Source: a virus. Taken from it: a stretch of 64,000 bases of DNA. The stretch lies in the IMG/VR virus record IMGVR_UViG_3300018065_000011, positions 124,001 through 188,000 of that record; one strand, given 5' to 3'. Position numbers and translations under genes: made by a program. The notes under the pieces are model-generated. The model ran no database searches. It was not told where the DNA came from and was given only the letters and a program-made list of their open reading frames with translations. Below are positions 24,627 to 32,205 of the stretch, in pieces (position 1 is the first letter of the stretch; every line of letters starts with the position of its first letter).

Positions 24627-25746
24627 TCTGGAAAACGCATTGCAGGTTGTGTCGATCGGAACCTCGGGAAGCGGCAGCGATCTCACGACCCATTTCGTGT
24701 TTCGGACCAAGGACGATCAGACGAGCATTCTGTCTTACAATGGTCGTCTTGGAGCGAGCATTCCACTCATCTGCAACGCTTCAGTGGATGACGGAGAGGA
24801 CGCGCCCGACGCTTTCACGATCGAATCCTGGCGACTACAGCAATGGCTCAAGGCAGTAGACGACGCCGCGGTGGTTCTGGAGCTAGATGGTGGTGTTGTC
24901 TCTGCGACCGCTCCATCTGGCACCGTGCAATTCCGTTCTCTCGATCCATCTTCCTTCCCCTTCTGGGACAAGACGCTCAAAGGCGCGAAGAAGACCATGA
25001 CCATCGAGGCGCGGCGGCTTCACGCTGCCCTGTCTCACGTCAAGTCGTTCATTTCGGCAGCCGACACGACACGGCCAGAGATGGCCGTCACCGAAGCCAA
25101 AGACGGGTCGTTGTGGGCAACCGATACGGCTGCGTTGACGATCGTTTCACTGGAGGAGCTAGGGAATTCCAACCTGCGCATCCATGGCAAAGACATTCCT
25201 TCGGTGCTTTCGTTCCTGCTGTTGGCAGGAGATGACAAGCTGGAAGTGCTGGAGCACAAGCGGTCGCTATTTCTCCGTCGAGATGATGGGGGAGTGCTCA
25301 GCGTGGGGCGCCCTACCACGGCGTTTCTGGAGTTGGAGGACATCGAGGAAGTCGAGGATGCGCATTGGTGGGAAGTGGGTACCAAAGACCTGGATCGAGC
25401 GATTCAGCAGCTTTCGGCGAGCGCTGCGAAAGAAGATCTCAAGATCACGTTCAACTTCGATCCCACGGCACAGAAGGTTGTCACGTCCATGACAGCCGAT
25501 TCTGGGGCGACGGTTACGTTGGATCTCGAATGTCCTGAGTACGGTTCCAAGGATGGTGTGGAGGTTGGGCTCCCGAAGAACGGCTGGGATGTGGAGTATC
25601 CCTATCTTCAGCGAATCTTGTCCTCGTACAGAGGCGGTAACGTGCTCAAGTTTGGGCTCAATCCCGCTGAAGAGGGCGGCTGGACGCGGTTTGTGGAGGA
25701 CCGGGAGGGCGACAAGTATCTCACGATCTTAGTGTGGATACCGTGA
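24601..25746 (+). CDS. dnaN: DNA polymerase sliding clamp (DnaN-like)
   Basis: This 381-residue protein starts at ATG 24601 (MKIEVAKSDLENALQVV), the usual clamp N-terminus; an in-frame upstream ATG at 24469 is inside another gene. Three repeats of the clamp fold are suggested by repeated ...LxxALxxV...LxVxA-type segments: residues 1-120, 130-250 (IEARRLHAALSHVKSF, then LWATDTAALTIVSLE) and 260-381. The acidic linker VEDAHWWEV is typical. The length equals bacterial beta. It is loaded by the phage DnaX/delta/delta' complex and tethers a polymerase not present in this window. Confidence 0.8.
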   Translation: MKIEVAKSDLENALQVVSIGTSGSGSDLTTHFVFRTKDDQTSILSYNGRLGASIPLICNASVDDGEDAPDAFTIESWRLQQWLKAVDDAAVVLELDGGVVSATAPSGTVQFRSLDPSSFPFWDKTLKGAKKTMTIEARRLHAALSHVKSFISAADTTRPEMAVTEAKDGSLWATDTAALTIVSLEELGNSNLRIHGKDIPSVLSFLLLAGDDKLEVLEHKRSLFLRRDDGGVLSVGRPTTAFLELEDIEEVEDAHWWEVGTKDLDRAIQQLSASAAKEDLKITFNFDPTAQKVVTSMTADSGATVTLDLECPEYGSKDGVEVGLPKNGWDVEYPYLQRILSSYRGGNVLKFGLNPAEEGGWTRFVEDREGDKYLTILVWIP

Positions 25747-25749
25747 CCG

Positions 25750-26403
25750 ATGGTGCTTTCTGAGCTTCCGTCTATTGGCTCCCTTCGATCGAAAGCCGAT
25801 CAGGCGATCGGCTTTCGCGATGCGCTTCAGCGCCGGAACAAGACCAATCAGCAGGAGATTCGGGACCTGACAAACGAGGAAGCGTTGCTTCTGTTGGTAG
25901 CTGAGTTGCTTCGGACGTTGGTGGACGCGGAGGTGACGGAGGGCGTCGAAGCCGTGACAAAGCTCCAGACGGAGGGCTTGCAGGAGATTTTCCCCGACAA
26001 GGACGTGAGCCTGGAGGCCGATGTCACGTCTTCACGAGGTAAGGTCTCCGTTGATCTGATGACGGTAGACCGCAAGCCGGACGGAGAGGTGGTTAAGGGC
26101 GCCGATGTGGACTTCTTTGGCGGCTCTATAAGCACCGTCGAGTCCGTGTTGCTGCGCATCATCGTGATTATGCGTCGGGGCTTGCGGCCGTTGCTTGTGT
26201 TGGATGAGACGTTAGGAGCCATCGCCAAGCTCTACGTGGACCGCATGGCGACGTTCCTGAGGACTTTGTGCAATCGCATTCCTGGCGGTATGGATGTTCT
26301 TGCCGTGAGCCACGATCCGTTGCTCATCGATGCGGCTGAGAAAGCCTACGTTGTTGATGTGCAGGCCGATGGTAGCGTCAAATTCAAGGAACGACGCCAA
26401 TGA
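25750..26403 (+). CDS. C-terminal half of the split SbcC/Rad50-type ATPase
   Basis: This is a 217-residue protein. FFGGSISTVESVLLRI (residues 122-137) is an ABC signature motif, PLLVLDETLGA (147-157) is Walker B, and VLAVSHDPLLI contains the H-loop. This is the C-terminal ATP-head half that the gene at 19229 lacks. The N-terminal helix (about 15-60) gives only a short coiled coil, with no zinc-hook Cys, so the two arms are unequal. Joined by ATGA to the next gene. The two halves must assemble in trans, with SbcD. Confidence 0.82.
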   Translation: MVLSELPSIGSLRSKADQAIGFRDALQRRNKTNQQEIRDLTNEEALLLLVAELLRTLVDAEVTEGVEAVTKLQTEGLQEIFPDKDVSLEADVTSSRGKVSVDLMTVDRKPDGEVVKGADVDFFGGSISTVESVLLRIIVIMRRGLRPLLVLDETLGAIAKLYVDRMATFLRTLCNRIPGGMDVLAVSHDPLLIDAAEKAYVVDVQADGSVKFKERRQ

Positions 26404-26894
26404 TGAAGCCCGGAGCCATCAAGCACAAGCTGGGCCAGGTGGTGTTTCGGCATCGTAAGAGGTTCATCGAGGAAGGGCTCAAGAGACGACCGTGCAACTG
26501 CGCCTACAACGCTCCTGTGAAGTTTCCGCGTAAGACGAGCGCCAGGGAGACGGTTCACGTGTGCCTCTTCCAAATCGCAGATCGCTCTGCGTGGAACAAC
26601 ACCATCTGTGACGATGCGTTCGATGGCGCTTCGCAGGCGCAGCAGTGTCCGTATTTTAAGTGCCAGAACACGGCGGAGGATCTCAAGGAGATGTTCGCGT
26701 CGCTGCTTGGTCTAGACGGGACGCCCGTAGAGATCGGATGGGTTGCTAAGCACTATCCCGACATTGCAGCGTTGACGTGGGTTCTGGGCGAGCAGCCCAA
26801 GGCGAAACCCGAGCACAGTGTCTTGGACTTGGTTGGCAAAGAGGAGCCAGAGGAGCTGCCGGAAGAACCATTGGCGGAGGAACCCAATGAGTGA
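26400..26894 (+). CDS. Cysteine-rich hypothetical protein
   Basis: This 164-residue protein is coupled by ATGA. Cysteines occur as RRPCNCAYN (two), VHVCLF, ICDDAF and QCPYFKC (two), which suits a zinc or iron-sulfur site. The C-terminal 30 residues are Glu/Pro-rich and probably disordered. Unknown function; position between the Rad50 C-half and primase suggests replication or repair. Confidence 0.6.
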   Translation: MMKPGAIKHKLGQVVFRHRKRFIEEGLKRRPCNCAYNAPVKFPRKTSARETVHVCLFQIADRSAWNNTICDDAFDGASQAQQCPYFKCQNTAEDLKEMFASLLGLDGTPVEIGWVAKHYPDIAALTWVLGEQPKAKPEHSVLDLVGKEEPEELPEEPLAEEPNE

Positions 26895-27423
26895 TCTGTT
26901 GATGGTTCACAATTGGGATGGCTTGCTCAAGCAAGCGAAAGTCCCTCCTCGAATCATGGAGGTTCCTGTCGATCCCGAGAGTGCGCCCTTCCTGGTTTCG
27001 GCTCGGGAAGGAGCCCCGTTCCCGCTCGTGTGGGTCCACAAGGCAAACAACCGAGAGAAGATTCGTGCCTGCCCGCGCAAGGATCTGACGCTGCGCACCA
27101 AGATCATCGAAGAGGTCGTTCGGGCAGGGGAAGAGAAGGAGGTAGGCAACATACATCCTCTCACGATCGAGGGTGTGCAGGCGGCGTTGGCTTACCTCAA
27201 AGCCTACAGTTTCGATGATGTGGAAGCCCTGGTCGCATCGGACGTGAAGGAAACGTATCTGGAAGAGGTGAACACCTACGTCAAAGAGTGGGTGCCGGAG
27301 GGGCACTTGGTGCTGCTCCCGAAGGACCGGTCATTCGTGGGTGATATGGGACAGATGAGCACGGGACACGTCATTGTCGTGGTCCACAATCCGCTTCGGG
27401 GAATCGCAGTAGTGAAGAGATGA
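26887..27423 (+). CDS. Hypothetical protein
   Basis: This is a 178-residue protein. ATG 26887 follows GGAGG by about 7 bases and overlaps the preceding gene. It seems a compact alpha/beta protein: a KVPPRIMEVPVDPESAPFLV segment, then a helical middle (VQAALAYLKAYSFDDVEALV), ending in a beta-rich VILLP-type stretch (GHLVLLPKDRSF...HVIVVVHNPLRGIAVVKR). No motif recognised. It overlaps the primase start (ATGA). Confidence 0.6.
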   Translation: MSDLLMVHNWDGLLKQAKVPPRIMEVPVDPESAPFLVSAREGAPFPLVWVHKANNREKIRACPRKDLTLRTKIIEEVVRAGEEKEVGNIHPLTIEGVQAALAYLKAYSFDDVEALVASDVKETYLEEVNTYVKEWVPEGHLVLLPKDRSFVGDMGQMSTGHVIVVVHNPLRGIAVVKR

Positions 27424-28097
27424 GAGAGTGGGTCGAGGAAGCCCTGGCGCAGTGTGTGCTGTCGCAGGAGGCGAGAGGTTACCTCTTGGCGCGCGGGGCG
27501 AAGCCAGAGACCATCGAGGAGTGGGGGATCACGACCTGGACGGCACCAGCAGAGTCCGCTCCAGATGAGGACTTTCGGAAGCGTCTTGGCGAGCACGGCG
27601 AGGTTTTCAATGACCGCATCATCATCCCGCTGCGGAGCCCTCGCGGGGTTCTTCTGGGATGGGACAGCCGATCTATAGGTGAGAAGGCGGTCCTTCGTTG
27701 GCTGATCGGAGACCGGCCTTGGTGCGTGTGCTGGGTTGGGCTCCAGGTGGCGATGGACAAGATCTGGGACGGTCGAGATCCGTGGATCGTGGAGGGAGCC
27801 TTCGATGTGTTCGCGCTACAGCACGCGTTGCCGGACGAGCCTGTACTAGGAGCGGGGCCTGCGCGTCTCGTCTATAGCCAGGTGGAGTTTCTCCGGCGGT
27901 TCTGCAAGCACGTCAATCTCGTGTTCGATCGGGATGCCGCAGGGCGTAAAGGATCACAAGAGGCTCTCGCGAACCTTCAGGGTCGCGGAGTCTCATGCCG
28001 GGAGATTGCTTACGGTAGAGCAGAGGATGACCCAGGTAAGATTTGGGATCGAGGCGGCGCAGAGGCCATGCGTCGCGAGTTTCCTTACCACAACTGA
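27420..28097 (+). CDS. DnaG-type primase catalytic (TOPRIM) protein
   Basis: This 225-residue protein has the core of bacterial primase: NDRIIIPLRSPRGVLLGWDSR (residues 64-84 in outline), the TOPRIM glutamate in WIVEGAFDV (Glu125), and the DxD pair in LVFDRDAAG (Asp170, Asp172). The N-terminal zinc-binding domain and C-terminal helicase-binding domain of cellular DnaG are missing. It would make RNA primers for the phage fork. A TCTATAG occurs inside the gene near 27670, showing that this hexamer also occurs by chance. Confidence 0.82.
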   Translation: MREWVEEALAQCVLSQEARGYLLARGAKPETIEEWGITTWTAPAESAPDEDFRKRLGEHGEVFNDRIIIPLRSPRGVLLGWDSRSIGEKAVLRWLIGDRPWCVCWVGLQVAMDKIWDGRDPWIVEGAFDVFALQHALPDEPVLGAGPARLVYSQVEFLRRFCKHVNLVFDRDAAGRKGSQEALANLQGRGVSCREIAYGRAEDDPGKIWDRGGAEAMRREFPYHN

Positions 28098-28108
28098 CGG
28101 GAGCAGCC

Positions 28109-28606
28109 ATGTCTCAGGAGATCTTTGAAGCAGGAAACGATGTCTACAAAGCGCTGAAGATGCTGATTGGCAAGTACCATCCGCATCTATCCGATGTGAA
28201 AGACCAGATCTTCGTGTATTTCAAGGAGAAGGCATCAACGCCGGGAGGCGTGGCTGTGGCGGGCAAGACCAAGAAGGCGCCCCTGCTGCTGGCCGCCGGG
28301 TTGGTGACGGAGAACAAGCGCAAGATCACATTCATCATCGAGCTAGGGCACGACTACTGGAAGCCACTCTCCGACAAGCAAAAGACTGCGCTCCTTGATC
28401 ACCATCTGTGTGCCATGGTCGCAGACGTGAGCCAGCAAGGTGGCATCACGTATGGCGTCAAGCCACCGGACTTCGTGGGGTATCGGGATGAGGTAGAGCG
28501 CTGGGGCTTGTGGCGTCCTGCACAGAACCCGAAGGCCAAGACGTTGGTGGAGCAGATGTTCGGCGCGGAGGAGGAAGAGGAGACGATGGAGGAGGAGGAG
28601 GAGTAG
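28109..28606 (+). CDS. Phage metallopeptidase-fold protein with a degenerate active site
   Basis: This 165-residue protein starts at ATG 28109; the upstream in-frame ATG at 28043 lies inside the primase gene. It follows the pattern of the putative phage metallopeptidase family: a central strand ITFIIELGHDYW, a helix PLSDKQKTALLDHHLCAMV, then VKPPDFVGYRDEVERWGLW. In that family the helix normally carries HELxH. Here it reads HHLCA, so the catalytic Glu and second His are lost and the protein is probably not a peptidase. The end is poly-Glu. Confidence 0.65.
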   Translation: MSQEIFEAGNDVYKALKMLIGKYHPHLSDVKDQIFVYFKEKASTPGGVAVAGKTKKAPLLLAAGLVTENKRKITFIIELGHDYWKPLSDKQKTALLDHHLCAMVADVSQQGGITYGVKPPDFVGYRDEVERWGLWRPAQNPKAKTLVEQMFGAEEEEETMEEEEE

Positions 28607-28607
28607 G

Positions 28608-28730
28608 ATGCATCAGCACGCGATCCCGGCGGAAGAAGTGATCGCCACAGACGGGTATACAGATGGGTTTCATGATGGGGTAGCTTGGGTGCTACGTCGC
28701 GTAGAGGAGACCACACGGCCGGAAGGATGA
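28608..28730 (+). CDS. Tiny protein between metallopeptidase-like gene and dnaX
   Basis: This is a 40-residue frame: MHQHAIPAEEVIATDGYTDG, then FHDGVAWVLRRVEETTRPEG. The Shine-Dalgarno signal is a long GGAGGAGGAGGAG run just upstream, and its stop overlaps the dnaX start (ATGA). It neatly fills the gap between two genes, so I think it is real. Function unknown. Confidence 0.55.
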   Translation: MHQHAIPAEEVIATDGYTDGFHDGVAWVLRRVEETTRPEG

Positions 28731-29425
28731 GTCTCGATACCAAATACAGGCCAATGAAGTACAAGGAAGTGCTCGGGCAAGAAGGCACTGTCGCGGTGCT
28801 GCGCCAATTCGTGAGCACGGGACATGGGTTCTGTCAGAGCTACCTCTTCGGCGGTCCGTTTGGCGCAGGAAAGACGACCCTTGCTCGCATTCTCGCCCGA
28901 GCGTTGCTGTGTGCTAATCCTCAGAAGGGGGAGCCATGTGACGAGTGTCATTCGTGCAAGGTGATGCTCGACAAGCCCGGCTCGCACGAGTGCTTCATCG
29001 AAGTTGATGCCGCCACCAACAGTGGCAAAGCGGACGTTGCCAAGCTTATCCAAGATCTGGACTATTCGACGTTCTCGGGCAAGCAGAAGATCTATCTCTT
29101 CGATGAGTGCTTTACTGAGGACACGATGCTTTTGACGCCGGACGGCGCGCGGAGCATCAAAGACCTTGTGGAAGAGAGATACATGGGTTTGGTTGCCTCG
29201 CTAGATCCGGTTACTGGTGACCATTGTTGGAGGCCGGTTACTGATTGGCATGACATCGAAGATGAACGCGACTGTGTGATGTTGGAATTTGATAATGGTG
29301 TTGTGTTAACTGTTACGACCGACCAGGAGATATTCACGAGGAATCGAGGATGGGTTGCCGCTTCGGACTTGACGGATGGCGATGATGTTTGCGAAGCCGC
29401 TAATGCGTCGTTTGCTCGACGCTGA
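28727..29425 (+). CDS. dnaX: DnaX (clamp-loader ATPase) N-terminal part fused to a split-intein N-fragment
   Basis: This is a 232-residue protein. Residues 1-127 are the DnaX N-extein: SLDTKYRPMKYKEVLGQE, Walker A GGPFGAGKTTLA, a zinc module CANPQKGEPCDECHSC, then KQKIYLFDE, the start of Walker B. Residues 128-232 are an intein N-fragment (CFTEDTMLLTPDG...). The frame then stops, a homing-endonuclease gene follows, and the rest of DnaX is at 30495. Active DnaX can form only if the two products find each other and splice, giving FDE-CHELS. The start is ATG 28727, overlapping the preceding stop; the upstream ATG at 28685 is inside the small gene. Confidence 0.9.
   Translation: MSLDTKYRPMKYKEVLGQEGTVAVLRQFVSTGHGFCQSYLFGGPFGAGKTTLARILARALLCANPQKGEPCDECHSCKVMLDKPGSHECFIEVDAATNSGKADVAKLIQDLDYSTFSGKQKIYLFDECFTEDTMLLTPDGARSIKDLVEERYMGLVASLDPVTGDHCWRPVTDWHDIEDERDCVMLEFDNGVVLTVTTDQEIFTRNRGWVAASDLTDGDDVCEAANASFARR
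29108..29422 (+). mobile_element. Split intein N-fragment in DnaX (105 residues)
   Basis: It begins with Cys1 (CFTEDTMLLTPDGARSIKDL). NGVVLTVTTDQEIFT is the block B region, where the usual TxxH histidine is replaced by Gln (codon 29324-29326). GWVAASDLTDGDDV follows as in other inteins. It ends at a TGA before the homing-endonuclease gene. Confidence 0.88.
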
Positions 29426-29434
29426 GGTCGTGAT

Positions 29435-30502
29435 ATGTTGGATGCGATGACAAAAAATCCCCATCCAAGAGGAAGTGACGCCTATTGGGAGAGACGTTTG
29501 GAGCTTCTGCTGCGGCGAGGAAAGTTGTGTGCTTGTGGTTGTGCTGAGCCAATTCGAGTTAGTTTGGAGTGGCTCAAAGCGCAAGGCGCCCAGCGCAATG
29601 TATGGCTACCTAAATATCGTCCGGGGCATGCTCCGCTTATTTCTTGCGCTTGCGGGTGTGGAGAATTGATCGAGGCTGTTGATGAGCGAGGACAACCTAG
29701 AAAGGTACGGGATCGACAACACGCCGCTCGCATGACTCCGGGTCCGGTGGTGGATTGGGAGAAACGAGCGGCTGAATGGAATGCTCGGGCGCCCCTTTGC
29801 GCTTGTGGGTGTGGGTTGCGTCTTCACCGAACGCCGGATCAGATGCGTGCTCGTTTGCCGGATGCGAAGCATTACCCAGGACATGCACATCGTCGGTCGG
29901 GGTTACAGAGGCTTAACTCGATAGAGCGCAGCGTGGTTCTTGGTGTGCTTTTGGGTGATGTGTCAATTTCTGTGCCGTGTAAAACACCGCGTTTGCAATT
30001 CACGCATGGGATTTCTCAACGTGAGTACACACTACACAAGATCCGAGTGTTAGAGCGATTGTCTTGGTGGTGGCAAGAGACGCAGACAAGCGGATACACA
30101 GACAATCTTGGAATTCAAGCCTCCTCCTCTTGCGCGGTAGCCTTGGGGGAGATCTACGAGCTTGTCCGGCCCGGTGGCGGCCCAAAGCGGGTCACCGGCC
30201 GATGGCTAGATGAGATCGATGACAGAGCTTTGGCGTACTGGTTCATGGATGACGGATCGGTTTCTTTCAGTAACAAAAAGCTGTCTCACGCAGCTTTTCA
30301 CACTGAAGCCTTTTCGGAGCAGGAACATGATTTGATGGTTGGGTGGTTTCGTAGTCGTGGCTATCTTCAGGTAGTCAAGGCTAAGGCTCGGGGGTATTGG
30401 TATCTGTATGTTCCTCGGAGCGACGCTGAAAGCCTGGTCAAAGCTGTTCGGCCTTTCGTTCCTGATTCGATGCGGTACAAGGTGAGGTGCGCTTGTGGCT
30501 AG
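29435..30502 (+). CDS. Free-standing LAGLIDADG homing endonuclease inside the split intein
   Basis: This is a 355-residue protein; its ATG follows GAGG by about 7 bases. Two LAGLIDADG-type helices are seen: SVVLGVLLGDVSI and ALAYWFMDDGSVS, the second with the YWFMDDG form of single-chain DNA endonucleases. The N-terminal part has three CACGCG-type clusters (residues 32-36, about 70-75 and about 121-126), likely zinc-binding knuckles that help DNA recognition. It would cut DnaX genes lacking the insertion and so spread the fractured arrangement. It overlaps the next gene by 8 bases. Confidence 0.88.
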   Translation: MLDAMTKNPHPRGSDAYWERRLELLLRRGKLCACGCAEPIRVSLEWLKAQGAQRNVWLPKYRPGHAPLISCACGCGELIEAVDERGQPRKVRDRQHAARMTPGPVVDWEKRAAEWNARAPLCACGCGLRLHRTPDQMRARLPDAKHYPGHAHRRSGLQRLNSIERSVVLGVLLGDVSISVPCKTPRLQFTHGISQREYTLHKIRVLERLSWWWQETQTSGYTDNLGIQASSSCAVALGEIYELVRPGGGPKRVTGRWLDEIDDRALAYWFMDDGSVSFSNKKLSHAAFHTEAFSEQEHDLMVGWFRSRGYLQVVKAKARGYWYLYVPRSDAESLVKAVRPFVPDSMRYKVRCACG

Positions 30503-30623
30503 GCTCGTGCGACGAATCCTCGCGGGGAAGAGGAAGGTTTATGATGTTGCTGTTGCTGGCAGCCATGCTTTCTTCGCCTATTCACGTGAGGGTAACGGTT
30601 GTCATGCTGTCCTGGCTCACAAC
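30495..30623 (+). mobile_element. Split intein C-fragment in DnaX (43 residues)
   Basis: MARLVRRILAGKRKVYDVAV, then AGSHAFFAYSREGNGCHAVLAHN. Block F is VYDVAVAGSHAFFA, block G is VLAHN with the final Asn and preceding His, and Cys+1 follows. The size matches known natural split inteins. Confidence 0.9.
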
Positions 30624-31694
30624 TGCCATGAGCTAAGTCGTCAAGCATTCGACGCCATGCTTCTGCCGATGGAGGACAACCGGCCCAACAGCCAGGACAA
30701 GAAGCTCGTGTGCATCTTCGCGACGACGGAGCCCGAGAAGATGCGACCGGCTGTCCTGTCCCGCTGCGCTCCCGCCTTCATCATCCGACCCTGCGCGCCT
30801 GCGCAGATCGCGGAGCGGCTGGGGCAGATCTGCACCGCTGAAGAGATCCCTCACCAGCCAGAGGCCCTGATGCTCATAGCCGAGGCCACGGAGTGCCACA
30901 TCCGAGACGCCATCAAGGCTGTCGAGGGGGTCTCGATGGTCGGGGATGTGAGTCCTGAGAGCGTCCGCTCGTATCTCCAGATGGACGCCAATCCGATCTA
31001 CCTGGAGGTTCTGGAGAACATCGGAAAGGACCAGAAAGCCCTCCTGGAAGCCATAGAGCGGCTTTTGCAGCACGTCGCCCCGGCCACTGCCTACGACAAC
31101 CTGGCCGAGTTGGCAATGTTGGCATATCGGTTGGCAAATTTGGGAGTAGGAACCGTACCTTCATTTTTGGACAAGGACAAACTCAAAGAAGTCGGAGATC
31201 GCCATGGGGCATTTCTGATTGAAGCCGGGTCGAGATTTGCGAAGCGTCCGGGCCGGGTTTCGTCTGCAATGCTGCGTTGTGATTTGGCTGCACTTCATCA
31301 ATTGGCGACTGGAGCGGTAGCCACGATCGTGCAGACCGAGACTCCTGTTGCCGTGCAGCCCACCGTGAGTGAAGGTTCTTCCGAGCCGAAAATCGTAGCT
31401 CCGCCTGCACCGAAAAAGACCGAAGATGCACCTTCCCCGTCCCCTGAAAAACCTTTACCGGACCCGGCTCCTGAGGAGCAGGCTGGTATTGTAGAGGGGT
31501 ACGTGACTTCCACGGGTGTGTTTTGTGATCCACGTGCTGCACGTTCTAACCGGCAAGGCGCTCCGCAAGATGGTTCTCGCCAATCCTCTACTCTGTCTCC
31601 CGAAGACTTTGCGCAGCGTTTGGATGAACGGCTGCGGGAGTTGATTGACGAGAATGGGAGATCAGAGGGACCGGGTTACCTGGGTGGCTCTTGA
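30495..31694 (+). CDS. dnaX: Split-intein C-fragment fused to DnaX C-terminal part
   Basis: This 399-residue protein has a GTG start. Residues 1-43 are the intein C-fragment. The DnaX C-extein starts at Cys44: CHELSRQAFDAMLLPMED completes Walker B (FDE-CHELS), CIFATTEPEKM is sensor 1, VLSRCAPAFI has the SRC arginine finger, and the lid and collar follow. A Pro/Ser/Glu-rich linker (about 265-340) and a small C-terminal helix resemble a tau-type tail. After splicing DnaX would be 127 + 356 = 483 residues, similar to bacterial gamma. Confidence 0.9.
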   Translation: MARLVRRILAGKRKVYDVAVAGSHAFFAYSREGNGCHAVLAHNCHELSRQAFDAMLLPMEDNRPNSQDKKLVCIFATTEPEKMRPAVLSRCAPAFIIRPCAPAQIAERLGQICTAEEIPHQPEALMLIAEATECHIRDAIKAVEGVSMVGDVSPESVRSYLQMDANPIYLEVLENIGKDQKALLEAIERLLQHVAPATAYDNLAELAMLAYRLANLGVGTVPSFLDKDKLKEVGDRHGAFLIEAGSRFAKRPGRVSSAMLRCDLAALHQLATGAVATIVQTETPVAVQPTVSEGSSEPKIVAPPAPKKTEDAPSPSPEKPLPDPAPEEQAGIVEGYVTSTGVFCDPRAARSNRQGAPQDGSRQSSTLSPEDFAQRLDERLRELIDENGRSEGPGYLGGS

Positions 31695-32205
31695 GCTATC
31701 CAAGCAGGGCGAGCAAAAGGTCGAAGACGGGTCTCTGGTCACCGATATCCGTGAAGCTCTGGGCGTAGATGAGGACTGGCCCGTGTTCGTGCCAGCGAAG
31801 GTCTACGCCAAAGGCGGCAAGCAAATCACCATCCACCTAATGGAAGGATATGCTTTCATAGCTTCGGGGTTGGACGAAGTAGACTATTTCAAATTGGAGA
31901 GTGACACGAAGCTAGTTTCAAAGGTCATGTCTGCAATCTCACCCTCCGGTGTGAAGGTTCTGAGTACGATTGCGGATATTGAAATACAGAGTTTGCGTCG
32001 ACAATTGATGGAGCGTATTGCGTCAGATATCTCACCTGGCATGAAGGTTCATGTGACCGAAGGTAAGTATCGTGGTTTGGACGGAGAGGTGCTTCTGATC
32101 TTGGACGACTGTGCTATAGTCCACATCGGTTTGCGGTCGTTGCAGACGATGGCCCGGATTCCTCGGGTGTTTCTGGATGCGAGCATTGACAAAGGTGTTG
32201 TTTGA
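31654..32205 (+). CDS. NusG-like transcription elongation factor
   Basis: This 183-residue protein uses ATG 31654, with TTG 31645 as the alternative. It has an NGN-like N-terminal domain (VTWVALELSKQGEQKV opening, PVFVPAKVYAKGGKQ, then GYAFIASGLD, the NusG 'GYvfv' strand). A short helical linker leads to a KOW motif: SPGMKVHVTEGKYRGLDGEVLLI. It overlaps dnaX by 41 bases and is joined to the sigma-like gene through TGATG, suggesting the two act together on phage transcription. Confidence 0.72.
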   Translation: MGDQRDRVTWVALELSKQGEQKVEDGSLVTDIREALGVDEDWPVFVPAKVYAKGGKQITIHLMEGYAFIASGLDEVDYFKLESDTKLVSKVMSAISPSGVKVLSTIADIEIQSLRRQLMERIASDISPGMKVHVTEGKYRGLDGEVLLILDDCAIVHIGLRSLQTMARIPRVFLDASIDKGVV

